Of a stretch of 13,832 nucleotides of DNA, positions 1 to 6,608 are shown in pieces (position 1 is the stretch's first letter; the number at the start of each line of letters is the position of its first letter). Source of the DNA: Erysipelotrichaceae bacterium UBA4808 (GTDB lineage Bacteria; Bacillota_I; Bacilli_A; Erysipelotrichales; Erysipelotrichaceae); the NCBI GenBank assembly GCA_002402585.1, contig DHGC01000107.1, positions 17,129-30,960 on the forward strand. The letters are read 5' to 3'. The position numbers and the translations under genes were made by a program. Under the pieces are notes generated by a model, which made no database searches, was not told the origin of the DNA, and saw only the letters and a list, made by a program, of their open reading frames with translations.

Positions 1-695
1 ACAACAGAACTGAAAAGCTTGAGCTTGTCGTCTTTATCTTTATAACTAATAAAATAATGAAAGACCGATGCATCTTGGGTCAAGCCCAACGATTTTGCGT
101 AAATGTCTCTTACTTTCTCACCGCGATAAAAAGCGTCGATTTTCGCAATCTTAAGTTGTAAGATCTTATCAATTGCCAACAAACTATCATCACTGTTGAT
201 GATGGTTTCAGCTTGATACAAATTGACACTTTGCGGGATGAAGTATTCAACTAAGGCAAAAGGCATGTGATTGATTTGGATCGACTGGGTGATACGTAAG
301 ACAGCTTTTCCATAGTGCTTAAGGACATCGGGATATTGATTGTTATCGGCTTGGATTGTTTCAACCAAGAGATTACGTTGACTGTAGGTGTAACCTCTAC
401 CTTCCAACATGCGCTTGAGATAAGCGATCTCGTGATCATCATAGGTCAAGATGGGTCGTTTGGATACGAAGGTACCACGGCGTTTAATGCGTACAATCAA
501 GCCTTCATTGGCCAAAGCCTCATACGCCATTCGTACCGCGATCCTACTGACATTGTAAAACTCAGCGATTTCCTCTTCGTAGGGTAAGGCGGCGTTGTTT
601 TCGAGTTCACCATTCAAAATGGCATTGCGGATGCTTTGGTGAATCTGCTTATAGAGTGGCATTCTAAGCTCTTTATTCAGATAAATATAGTTCAT
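1..695 (-). CDS. GntR-family (HutC/UTRA type) transcriptional regulator, C-terminus cut by window edge
   Basis: This is the N-terminal 231 codons of a DNA-binding regulator; no stop is reached before base 1. Residues about 12-75 form a GntR winged helix-turn-helix: MPLYKQIHQSIRNAILNG, then YNVSRIAVRMAYEALANEG and the wing RRGTFVS. From about residue 95 the sequence (IQADNNQY, VLRITQSIQINHMPFALVEYFIP) looks like a UTRA effector-binding domain, which places it in the HutC-like subfamily. The family usually has about 240 residues, so only a few codons should be missing. It lies 65 bp downstream of the M20 amidohydrolase gene on the same strand and may control that gene. The start at 695 has no recognisable ribosome binding site. 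Met12 (662-660) is preceded by AAAGAG at 6 nt and is a credible alternative, although the first 11 residues fit the family pattern. The effector is unknown. Confidence 0.9.
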   Translation of the reverse strand, partial: MNYIYLNKELRMPLYKQIHQSIRNAILNGELENNAALPYEEEIAEFYNVSRIAVRMAYEALANEGLIVRIKRRGTFVSKRPILTYDDHEIAYLKRMLEGRGYTYSQRNLLVETIQADNNQYPDVLKHYGKAVLRITQSIQINHMPFALVEYFIPQSVNLYQAETIINSDDSLLAIDKILQLKIAKIDAFYRGEKVRDIYAKSLGLTQDASVFHYFISYKDKDDKLKLFSSV

Positions 696-701
696 ATGTT
701 T

Positions 702-730
702 ATTATAGAGCAAAATGATATAAATTTATA
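702..730 (-). promoter_or_regulatory. AT-rich gap with possible -10 box and 12-bp palindrome before the GntR gene
   Basis: On the minus strand TATAAT lies at 707-702, ending only 6 bases before the ATG at 695. Just upstream is the perfect palindrome TATAAATTTATA at 719-730. No good -35 box is seen at 17 bp. If the TATAAT is used, the transcript would start at about the ATG, giving a leaderless message or use of the internal Met12. The palindrome could be an autoregulatory operator, but AT-rich palindromes of this length can occur by chance. Confidence 0.3.
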
Positions 731-760
731 CAAGGCAAGATATAAATAGTTCTTTATGTA

Positions 761-2020
761 TTATAAAGCATGCATTATTTCGTATTCTTCACAAGTCATC
801 TTCGATGGATATGAACTTACAATTGAATTGAACGTACTTGGATCACGATAAATATCACTCAAAGTGCTTAGCAAGACATATGCAGGATCAATCAAAGCTT
901 CATCCGCATTGTCCATTCTAAAGTCCATACCATGAACCAAACCTTTACATCCTGAGAAGCCCAATTGAATGGTTGGCTTGAATAAAGACAGATCTCCCAT
1001 ATCGCCTGCCGCAAAAGACTTCTGGTGGTCAATGATGTTTTTCTCATCTACGATTGATTTGATGTGTGGAAGCAATAAATCATTGAGTGCTCTTGATTGA
1101 AGCAAAGGCATGTATCCCGTACGATCTTCAATTTCAACACGGGCTTCCATCGCTTGTGCGCAATGCTTTGCGGTTTCATTCAAACGTGCATTTAAGCTGA
1201 TAAGGGTATCTGGATTGATGGAGCGGACATAACCCTCCAAAATGGTATGAGCGGGGACAGAATTCACACTCTCACCACCATGGGTCGTGATCAGATGTAG
1301 ACGAATACGATCCTCTTCTAAGAATGTTTCCCTTAAATAAGCAAAAGCTTGCTGGGTGAGCAACTGGGCATTGAGCGCATTGATACCTTTATGGGGCATG
1401 ACTGCCGCATGCGCAGCTTGTCCATAGAAATTGAGTTTCTTGTAGATGAAGCCACTGAGTGAGGCATTGATTTCCATGCTGGGCACGGAAGTTTCACCCA
1501 TCGTGTGTACAGAAAGGAACGCATCCGCATCCTCAAATGCGTGCATGAGAATCAAGTTTTGCTTGCCGGATAAGAGCTTGATTTTGCCTTCTGACTGAAG
1601 TTGCAAACGAAAATCTAAATCTACGAATTCTTCCGCCGCAATGCAATACAAACTTAAGGAACCATTAAACGTTTCATGTTCATTGAAAAGGCTTAAGACA
1701 TGGCTCAAGATCGTTGTTTGTAGATGATGACCACACGCATGTGCAGCCCCATCGGGCCCAGCATTGGGATGTTTATGTACGATCAAGGCATCCATTTCCG
1801 CAATCAGCGCGACATGAGGTTTACCTGAACCAATGGTTACTCTAAATCCAGAGATCCCATAATCTTCAGTGATATCAAGATGATGTTCATTTAAATATTT
1901 AAGAATGATTTCTCTGGTTTTCTGTTCTTTAAAGCCTAATTCAGGTGTATTAAAAAGCTCATTCTCCATCTTCATTAAAGAAGGCTTTGAAGCCTGTAAG
2001 ATTGATGACCATTGTGTCAT
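761..2020 (-). CDS. M20-family amidohydrolase / peptidase (M20D, AbgB-like)
   Basis: A 419-residue cytoplasmic zinc-type hydrolase of the aminoacylase/aminobenzoyl-glutamate hydrolase group, which cleaves amide bonds of N-acyl amino acids or similar compounds. Visible family marks are EMDAL (75-79), the metal-binding HACGHH (94-99), AAEE (128-131), VHTMGE (171-176), the lid-domain motif GQAAHAAVMPHKGINAL (200-216), NSVPAH (253-258), AAGDMGD (337-343) and a C-terminal metal-type His in LVHGMDF (361-367). GQAAHAAVMPHKG and AAGDMGD are closer to AbgB-like proteins than to hippurate hydrolases. Length is normal for the family. The ATG at 2020 has AGAGG about 8 nt upstream. The gene shares a 64-bp intergenic region with the divergent oxidoreductase gene and is followed on the same strand by the GntR regulator, which may respond to its substrate or product. 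The true substrate cannot be told from the sequence. Confidence 0.88.
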   Translation of the reverse strand: MTQWSSILQASKPSLMKMENELFNTPELGFKEQKTREIILKYLNEHHLDITEDYGISGFRVTIGSGKPHVALIAEMDALIVHKHPNAGPDGAAHACGHHLQTTILSHVLSLFNEHETFNGSLSLYCIAAEEFVDLDFRLQLQSEGKIKLLSGKQNLILMHAFEDADAFLSVHTMGETSVPSMEINASLSGFIYKKLNFYGQAAHAAVMPHKGINALNAQLLTQQAFAYLRETFLEEDRIRLHLITTHGGESVNSVPAHTILEGYVRSINPDTLISLNARLNETAKHCAQAMEARVEIEDRTGYMPLLQSRALNDLLLPHIKSIVDEKNIIDHQKSFAAGDMGDLSLFKPTIQLGFSGCKGLVHGMDFRMDNADEALIDPAYVLLSTLSDIYRDPSTFNSIVSSYPSKMTCEEYEIMHAL

Positions 2021-2084
2021 GTTTATATCCTCTTTTAACCCATTCTAACATGAATTATTGTATGATTATAGAAAAGGAGGCTAT
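2021..2084. promoter_or_regulatory. Divergent intergenic region between amidohydrolase and oxidoreductase genes
   Basis: These 64 bp must carry start signals for both directions. TATAAT is read on the minus strand at 2070-2065 and TATGAT on the plus strand at 2061-2066, so the two candidate -10 boxes overlap. Neither has a good -35 box at standard distance. The plus-strand box would put the transcript start inside the ribosome binding site, so the real plus promoter may be elsewhere. Ribosome binding sites are clear on both sides: AGAGG for the minus gene and AAAAGGAGG (2072-2080) for the plus gene. Confidence 0.35.
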
Positions 2085-2666
2085 GTGAAACCAGTTATCT
2101 TGCTCGCACACCCTTATTGCAAAAGCTTCAATCACCATGTCAAAGATGTCGTTGTGGAGAGCTTCAAACAAAAGGAAAAAGTGCCTGTTGTGATTGATTT
2201 AAGCGATGAAGGGTTCAACCCTGTCTTAAGCACTGAAGATTTACGTTTATACATGCGTGGTGAGACCAGTGATCCTAAAGTACGTGAATATCAAGGGATA
2301 TTGAGTGATTGTGATGAACTCGTCATCATCTTTCCGATATGGTGGTATGAAGCGCCTGCACTGCTCAAAGGGTTCTTGGATAAGGTCTTCTTACCTAGCT
2401 TTGCCTTTGATGAAACAGAGGATGGTTTAGTAGGCAAACTCGGGCATATCAAGAAGACAACGATCTTAACCACATCTGAAGTAGAGACAGAATTTATGCG
2501 TGAAAAAGTTGGTAATCCCATTGAAACAAGTCTGCTTGAGACGACATTTGAAATTTGTGGTATCACATCGGATAAAATTTGGTTGAATTGCGAACACATT
2601 GCGAGTGGTAGTGAAATTGAGCGGCTACAGTTTTTAGAAAAGGTTCGCATGCGCATTCTCACATAA
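2085..2666 (+). CDS. NAD(P)H oxidoreductase, flavodoxin-like fold (Flavodoxin_2 / quinone reductase type)
   Basis: A 193-residue soluble flavoprotein of the NQO1/KefF/MdaB superfamily, expected to bind FMN or FAD and reduce quinones or related electrophiles with NAD(P)H. Residues 4-16 (VILLAHPYCKSFN) form the first beta strand and the flavin-phosphate loop. Residues 83-102 (FPIWWYEAPALLKGFLDKVF) are the signature central strand and helix of the family, with the WW pair typical of the group. LSTEDLRLY (48-56) matches the usual D-region. GTG at 2085 is chosen because AAAAGGAGG lies at 2072-2080. An in-frame TTG at 2058 exists but would put that Shine-Dalgarno sequence inside the coding region and add nine residues before the family's usual start. 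The spacing to GTG is short (4 nt). The gene stands alone between divergent and downstream promoters, and its natural electron acceptor is unknown. Confidence 0.88.
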   Translation: MKPVILLAHPYCKSFNHHVKDVVVESFKQKEKVPVVIDLSDEGFNPVLSTEDLRLYMRGETSDPKVREYQGILSDCDELVIIFPIWWYEAPALLKGFLDKVFLPSFAFDETEDGLVGKLGHIKKTTILTTSEVETEFMREKVGNPIETSLLETTFEICGITSDKIWLNCEHIASGSEIERLQFLEKVRMRILT

Positions 2667-2700
2667 TTCACCTTTAAAGATGAAATATGAGGGGTTTAAG

Positions 2701-2730
2701 TTGACGAATTCCCTATAAATTCGTTATAAT
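2701..2730 (+). promoter_or_regulatory. Sigma-A promoter of the nucleoside operon
   Basis: The -35 box TTGACG (2701-2706) and the perfect -10 box TATAAT (2725-2730) are 18 bp apart. Predicted transcription start is near 2737, giving a leader of about 60 nt before the TTG start at 2798. This is the only strong promoter seen ahead of the ten-gene unit. Confidence 0.8.
2704..2724. promoter_or_regulatory. Inverted repeat in the promoter spacer, candidate repressor operator
   Basis: The arms ACGAATT (2704-2710) and AATTCGT (2718-2724) are perfect inverted complements separated by seven bases. The 21-bp dyad overlaps the end of the -35 box and reaches the edge of the -10 box, the classic place for a repressor to block polymerase. 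The regulator is not identified; it may or may not be the GntR protein in this window. Confidence 0.5.
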
Positions 2731-2745
2731 GCATCTACAATGAAA

Positions 2746-2783
2746 GCTCTTTCAAGAGCACATTAAAACTGTCTAACAAGACA
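2746..2783 (+). promoter_or_regulatory. Two small consecutive hairpins in the operon leader
   Basis: GCTCT/AGAGC (2746-2750 with 2755-2759, loop TTCA) and TGTCT/AGACA (2770-2774 with 2779-2783, loop AACA) each give 5-bp stems. The second ends where the Shine-Dalgarno sequence AAGGAGGA (2783-2790) begins. They could affect mRNA stability or translation of the lipoprotein, but stems of five pairs are weak evidence. No purine-riboswitch consensus is seen. Confidence 0.3.
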
Positions 2784-2797
2784 AGGAGGAACACGTT

Positions 2798-3889
2798 TTG
2801 AAGAAGTTGTTAAAATATTTGTTAATCGCCTTCCTTACCGTTGGCGCATTGACCGCATGTTCAACTGCACCTGAAGAAGATCCAGAACCAGCAGAAGAAA
2901 AAATGAAGGTTGCGCTTTACATCAATGGTAACTTAGGGGACAAGTCATTCTTTGACTCCGCTAAAGTTGGTTTGGATGCGGCTGTCGCAGAACACGGCAT
3001 TGAAGTGAAGATCGTAGAAGGCGGATCGGATGACACGAAATGGCAACCTGGTCTACTTGATTTGGCTGATGGCGATTATGATATCATCGTTGTTGGTACA
3101 TGGCAGATGGAAACAAACGTTCAGGAAGCTGCAGAATTGTATCCTGACACTAAGTTCATCATCTTTGATACAACCGTACCATTTGAAGATGGCAAGAATT
3201 CCAATGTTTACTCGATTCAATACAAACAAAATGAAGGTTCATATATTGCTGGTTACTTAGCAGCTAAAATGACCAAGACTGGCGTTATCGGCGGTGTTGG
3301 TGGGATGAATATTCCTGTCATCAATGACTTCTTCGTTGGATACATCGAAGGGGCTAAATTAGCAAATCCAGACATTAAAGTAGCGATTTCATATATTGAT
3401 AGTTTCGTAGATTCAGCTAAGGGTAAAGAATTAGCTTTGGCTCAATTCAACTCAAACAAAGCTGACATCATCTTCCAGGTTGCTGGTAATGCAGGTATGG
3501 GTGTCTTGGAAGCAGCTGCTGAAGCTGGTTTCTATGGTATCGGTGTTGACTCTGACCAAGCAGCTTTATTGGCTGAAGCGGGTAACACAGCGACTGCAAA
3601 TGTTATTCCTACATCCGTTCTTAAAGATGTTGGGGCTTCCTTAAAGCGTGCAATTGATTTGGCATTGGAAGACAAAGTTCCTTGGGGTACCAATGAAACT
3701 TTAGGTTTCGAAGCTGAATCCGTAGGTATTGCGAAGAACCAATGGTATGAAACGATGGTTAGTGCTGAACTCAGAGCTGAACTTGAAACCATCGAAGCGG
3801 ACATTCGCTCCGGCAAGATCGTTGTTGGTTCCGCAATGGGCATGAGTACTGAAGATCTCGATGCGATCAAAGCATCCGTTCAACCTTAA
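2798..3889 (+). CDS. BMP-family (PnrA-like) nucleoside-binding lipoprotein of an ABC transporter
   Basis: A 363-residue extracellular, lipid-anchored substrate-binding protein for nucleoside uptake. Residues 1-20 are a signal peptide (KK, hydrophobic core) ending in the lipobox LTAC, with Cys21 as the lipidation site. An acidic linker (about 25-35, PEEDPEPAEE) tethers the mature domain. Then comes the BMP/periplasmic-binding fold: KVALYINGNLGDKSFFDSA (37-55), YDIIVVGT, KFIIFDTT, EGSYIAGYLAA, IGGVGGMNIPVINDFFVGY, AGNAGMGVLEAA and GIGVDSDQ, all matching the PnrA/BmpA group known to bind purine nucleosides. Translation starts at TTG, supported by AAGGAGGA at 2783-2790 with 7-nt spacing. It is the first gene of the operon and is separated from the ATPase gene by a hairpin, in line with the binding protein being made in excess of the membrane parts. 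Confidence 0.93.
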   Translation: MKKLLKYLLIAFLTVGALTACSTAPEEDPEPAEEKMKVALYINGNLGDKSFFDSAKVGLDAAVAEHGIEVKIVEGGSDDTKWQPGLLDLADGDYDIIVVGTWQMETNVQEAAELYPDTKFIIFDTTVPFEDGKNSNVYSIQYKQNEGSYIAGYLAAKMTKTGVIGGVGGMNIPVINDFFVGYIEGAKLANPDIKVAISYIDSFVDSAKGKELALAQFNSNKADIIFQVAGNAGMGVLEAAAEAGFYGIGVDSDQAALLAEAGNTATANVIPTSVLKDVGASLKRAIDLALEDKVPWGTNETLGFEAESVGIAKNQWYETMVSAELRAELETIEADIRSGKIVVGSAMGMSTEDLDAIKASVQP

Positions 3890-3891
3890 TC

Positions 3892-3970
3892 AGAAACAGC
3901 GTATTTTACAAAATATTTAGATCGTTGTTTCGTAAAAATACGTAGAACCCTGTTTCTACGTATTTTCTTT
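3892..3970 (+). terminator. Intercistronic terminator-like hairpin with an alternative competing fold
   Basis: The arms 3935-3947 and 3954-3966 pair perfectly over 13 bp around the loop CCCTGT, and the run TTTTCTTT (3963-3970) follows, so this can act as a partial intrinsic terminator after the lipoprotein gene. The upstream segment 3892-3909 (AGAAACAG then CGTATTTTAC) can instead pair with GTAAAAATACG (3932-3942, one bulged base) and CTGTTTCT (3950-3957). That second fold uses both arms of the first, so the two are mutually exclusive. This would allow attenuation of the transport genes or simply stabilise the lipoprotein mRNA. Confidence 0.6.
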
Positions 3971-3988
3971 AATAAAGAGGGTAAAGTT

Positions 3989-5542
3989 ATGCAAGAAATT
4001 GTAAAAATGGTAGACATCTTAAAAGTCTATCCCAATGGTATCGTTGCGAATCAGAAAGTAAATTTCAGCATCGTTGAAGGGGAAATCCACGCTTTGGTTG
4101 GTGAGAATGGCGCGGGGAAGTCGACATTGATGAAGATTCTTTTTGGAATCGAGCAGCCTACCGAGGGGAGTATTGTTCTCAATGGTCAAGAAGTTAAGTT
4201 CGCCAATCCTCAAGAAGCCATTAAACATGGAATTGGGATGGTGCATCAGCATTTTATGTTGGTGCCTTCATTGACGGTTGCGGAAAATGTCGTCTTAGGT
4301 GATGAACCTAAAAAGGCAGGTGGTTTGCTGGATATTCAAAAAGCGATTGCAGATACGGCGGAAATCGCTAAGCGATATCATTTTGAAATTGATCCAAAAG
4401 CTAAGGTTGAAGATTGCAGTGTTGGGACAAAACAGAAAATTGAAATTTTGAAGGCTTTGTTTCATGGGGCTAAGGTTTTGATTCTAGATGAGCCAACCGC
4501 AGTTTTAACACCACAAGAAACCAGTGAATTATTTAAAGAATTGATGTTGCTTAAGGATAAGGGACATACGATTGTCTTTATTTCGCATAAGCTCAATGAA
4601 GTTAAGGAAATCACCGATCGCATCACCATCATGCGTGCAGGTAAGGATGTTGGGACCTATGATACAGATAAAGTATCAAAGGAAGATATATCGAATTTGA
4701 TGGTGGGACGTGAAATTGTCTGGGATCTGGATAAGTCTAAGGCTGAACCAAAAGATGTGGCTGTTCAAGTTGCACAAGTCACTTTGGTCAATGAGCATAA
4801 ACGTAAACTCTTGGATGATGTGAACTTCTCCATTCGTCGAGGTGAAATACTGGGTGTCGTTGGTGTCGAAGGCAATGGTCAACGTGAGTTGGTTGATGTC
4901 TTGACAGGCCTTCAACAAGCCAGTCTTGGTACGATTACGATCAATGGGGAAAATATCCAGCGTTATTCGATTCGCAAGATTCGTGATCTAGGTTTATCGC
5001 ATATTCCTGAGGATCGTATGACCTTAGGGGTTGCGGAATATGCCAGCATTGAGGAAAATCTCATGTCGATCTATTTCGATAAACCAGAATTTTTGAATGG
5101 CCCATTCTTGAAGCTTAAGCAGATCAATGCTTGGGCGAAGGAAAAGGTCGTAGATTATCGTGTTAAGACGGGGTCTGAAAAGACGCCTGTCAAAATGTTA
5201 TCGGGTGGAAATATCCAAAAGGTTGTTGTTGCGCGTGAATTTTCAAATAATCCGAAAGTCATTATTGCAGACCAACCTACGCGTGGTATTGATGTTGGGG
5301 CAGCCCAATTCATCCATAAGAAGTTGATTGAATTACGCGATAAAGGTTGTGCAGTTCTCTTAGTATCTGCGGATTTGACGGAAGTTATGGATCTGAGTGA
5401 TAGTCTCTTGGTTTTCTATAATGGTAAGATTGTGGCCTATTTTGAAGATGCGTCTGTGCTTACTGAAACAGAACTTGGTTTATATATGTTGGGCTTGAAA
5501 GCACAAAGTGAAGCCGAGATAAGGAGATGTGTGTATGCTTAA
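3989..5542 (+). CDS. Nucleoside ABC transporter, fused double ATP-binding protein
   Basis: A 517-residue cytoplasmic ATPase with two ABC domains in tandem, of the type that drives BMP-family nucleoside importers. Domain 1: Walker A GENGAGKST (38-46), Q-loop Gln87, signature region CSVGTKQKIE (143-152), Walker B VLILDEPT (163-170) and H-loop His200. Domain 2: a degenerate Walker A GVEGNGQRE (292-300) lacking the lysine, canonical signature LSGGN (404-408), and Walker B VIIADQPTRG (424-433) with Gln429 in place of the catalytic glutamate. This asymmetry is usual in the family, so hydrolysis is expected mainly at one site. The ATG has GAGGG in the preceding bases. The gene follows the intercistronic hairpin and overlaps the next gene by 8 nt. 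Substrate type is inferred from the linked lipoprotein and nucleoside hydrolases. Confidence 0.93.
   Translation: MQEIVKMVDILKVYPNGIVANQKVNFSIVEGEIHALVGENGAGKSTLMKILFGIEQPTEGSIVLNGQEVKFANPQEAIKHGIGMVHQHFMLVPSLTVAENVVLGDEPKKAGGLLDIQKAIADTAEIAKRYHFEIDPKAKVEDCSVGTKQKIEILKALFHGAKVLILDEPTAVLTPQETSELFKELMLLKDKGHTIVFISHKLNEVKEITDRITIMRAGKDVGTYDTDKVSKEDISNLMVGREIVWDLDKSKAEPKDVAVQVAQVTLVNEHKRKLLDDVNFSIRRGEILGVVGVEGNGQRELVDVLTGLQQASLGTITINGENIQRYSIRKIRDLGLSHIPEDRMTLGVAEYASIEENLMSIYFDKPEFLNGPFLKLKQINAWAKEKVVDYRVKTGSEKTPVKMLSGGNIQKVVVAREFSNNPKVIIADQPTRGIDVGAAQFIHKKLIELRDKGCAVLLVSADLTEVMDLSDSLLVFYNGKIVAYFEDASVLTETELGLYMLGLKAQSEAEIRRCVYA
5519..5537 (+). promoter_or_regulatory. Ribosome binding site fixing the first permease start
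   Basis: ATAAGGAG ends at 5526 inside the ATPase coding region. The ATG at 5535 is 8 nt downstream, whereas the in-frame GTG at 5529 would be only 2 nt away. ATG 5535 is therefore the chosen start. Confidence 0.7.
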
Positions 5543-6608
5543 ACAATGGTTAAAGAAACAATCTGTTGATTCAAAGTTTGAGACACTGCGCTTTAGCGTC
5601 GCAATCATCATCGCTTTATTGGTTGCCTTTGGTTTGATTTTATTGGTAAGTAAAGAACCCTTTGAAGCTTTACGTCATTTATTTTTAGGTCCGATTTCAA
5701 AGTTTAGAAAGATTGGGAATGTTGTTGAAACTGCAATTCCATTAACGTTCTTAGGTTTATCGGTGTCTGTTATGTTTTCAGCGAATCAGTTCAACATGGG
5801 TTCATCAGGGGCTTTGTTTATGGGGGGTACGGTTGCGGCCATCGTTGGTTTGACCATGCCTTTACCTACAGGAATCCATCCTTTAGTGGCTTTGTTGTTT
5901 GCAGGAGTTGTGGGTGGATTGATCACCTCGATTCCCGCCATCATCAAGCTTAAGTGGAATGCATCGGAATTGGTTTCATCGTTGATGCTCAATTTCGTCG
6001 CATTGAATCTTGGTCTCTATCTCATCATGAATCACTTCCGTGATCCCGATGCTGGAACTTTGGCTTCGTTTAAGTTTCCTGAGACGGCGCTTTTACCAAC
6101 CTTGATTAAAGGAACACGCATTCATTTCGGTATTTTCATCGTTATCTTCATGGTCATCGTGATTTGGTTGTTCTTAGCCAAGACCAAATGGGGTTATGCA
6201 TTGCGCATGACTGGGATGAACATGAATTTTGCGAAGTACTCCGGTATTTCGACGGCAGCGGTTATTCTCTATTCTCAATTTATTGGGGGGTTCTTAGCGG
6301 GAATGGGTGGTGCTGTGGAAGTATTAGGAATGTATGATCGTTTTAGATGGCAAATGATGCCAACCTATGCGTTTGATGGTGTCATTGTCGCAGTACTTGG
6401 GAAGCAGAATCCAATTTTCGTCCCGGTTGCGGCCATCTTGTTGGCTTATATTCGTGTAGGGGCCGATACGATGTCGGTTAACTCGGATGTCAGTTATGAA
6501 ATGATTTCGATCATTCAAGGTTTCATTATCATCATGATCGCTGCAAATGCGTTCTTGAAGCATTATCGTCAGAAAATGGTTGTTAAGGAGGCGACATCTC
6601 ATGATTAA
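5535..6608 (+). CDS. Nucleoside ABC transporter permease 1 (BPD_transp_2 / RbsC-like)
   Basis: A 357-residue inner-membrane permease of the branched-chain amino acid/sugar/nucleoside type. Hydrophobic segments are seen at about 19-39, 66-84, 93-110, 116-136, 145-165, 198-216, 242-262, 281-305 and 325-342. Family marks are IKLKWNASELVSSLMLNF (137-154) and the cytoplasmic coupling loop TKWGYALRMTGMNMNFAKYSGI (217-238), which contacts the ATPase. A larger first permease with a long N-terminal region followed by a shorter second one is the usual order in BMP-linked importers. The gene overlaps the ATPase gene by 8 nt (ATGCTTAA), so translation is likely coupled. It should form a heterodimer with the next permease. 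Confidence 0.92.
   Translation: MLKQWLKKQSVDSKFETLRFSVAIIIALLVAFGLILLVSKEPFEALRHLFLGPISKFRKIGNVVETAIPLTFLGLSVSVMFSANQFNMGSSGALFMGGTVAAIVGLTMPLPTGIHPLVALLFAGVVGGLITSIPAIIKLKWNASELVSSLMLNFVALNLGLYLIMNHFRDPDAGTLASFKFPETALLPTLIKGTRIHFGIFIVIFMVIVIWLFLAKTKWGYALRMTGMNMNFAKYSGISTAAVILYSQFIGGFLAGMGGAVEVLGMYDRFRWQMMPTYAFDGVIVAVLGKQNPIFVPVAAILLAYIRVGADTMSVNSDVSYEMISIIQGFIIIMIAANAFLKHYRQKMVVKEATSHD

Noticed and set aside
1835..2020. HACGHH rather than HACGHD in the M20 protein as a sign of lost activity
   Set aside because: The residue after the metal-binding His varies in AbgB-like members and the other metal-site residues are present.
2291..2671. 126-codon minus-strand frame opposite the oxidoreductase gene
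   Set aside because: The plus-strand gene has clear family motifs; the opposing frame has none.
2667..2797. Possible purine riboswitch before the nucleoside operon
   Set aside because: The leader is about 60 nt, lacks the conserved purine-aptamer loop sequences and contains only two short hairpins.
3532..3870. 112-codon minus-strand frame opposite the lipoprotein gene
   Set aside because: No motif or ribosome binding site, and it lies wholly inside a conserved coding sequence.
4862..5282. Second ABC domain of the ATPase with broken Walker A and Gln in Walker B, suggesting a decaying gene
   Set aside because: The second domain of BMP-linked double ATPases normally has this degenerate form (QPTRG), and the frame is intact.
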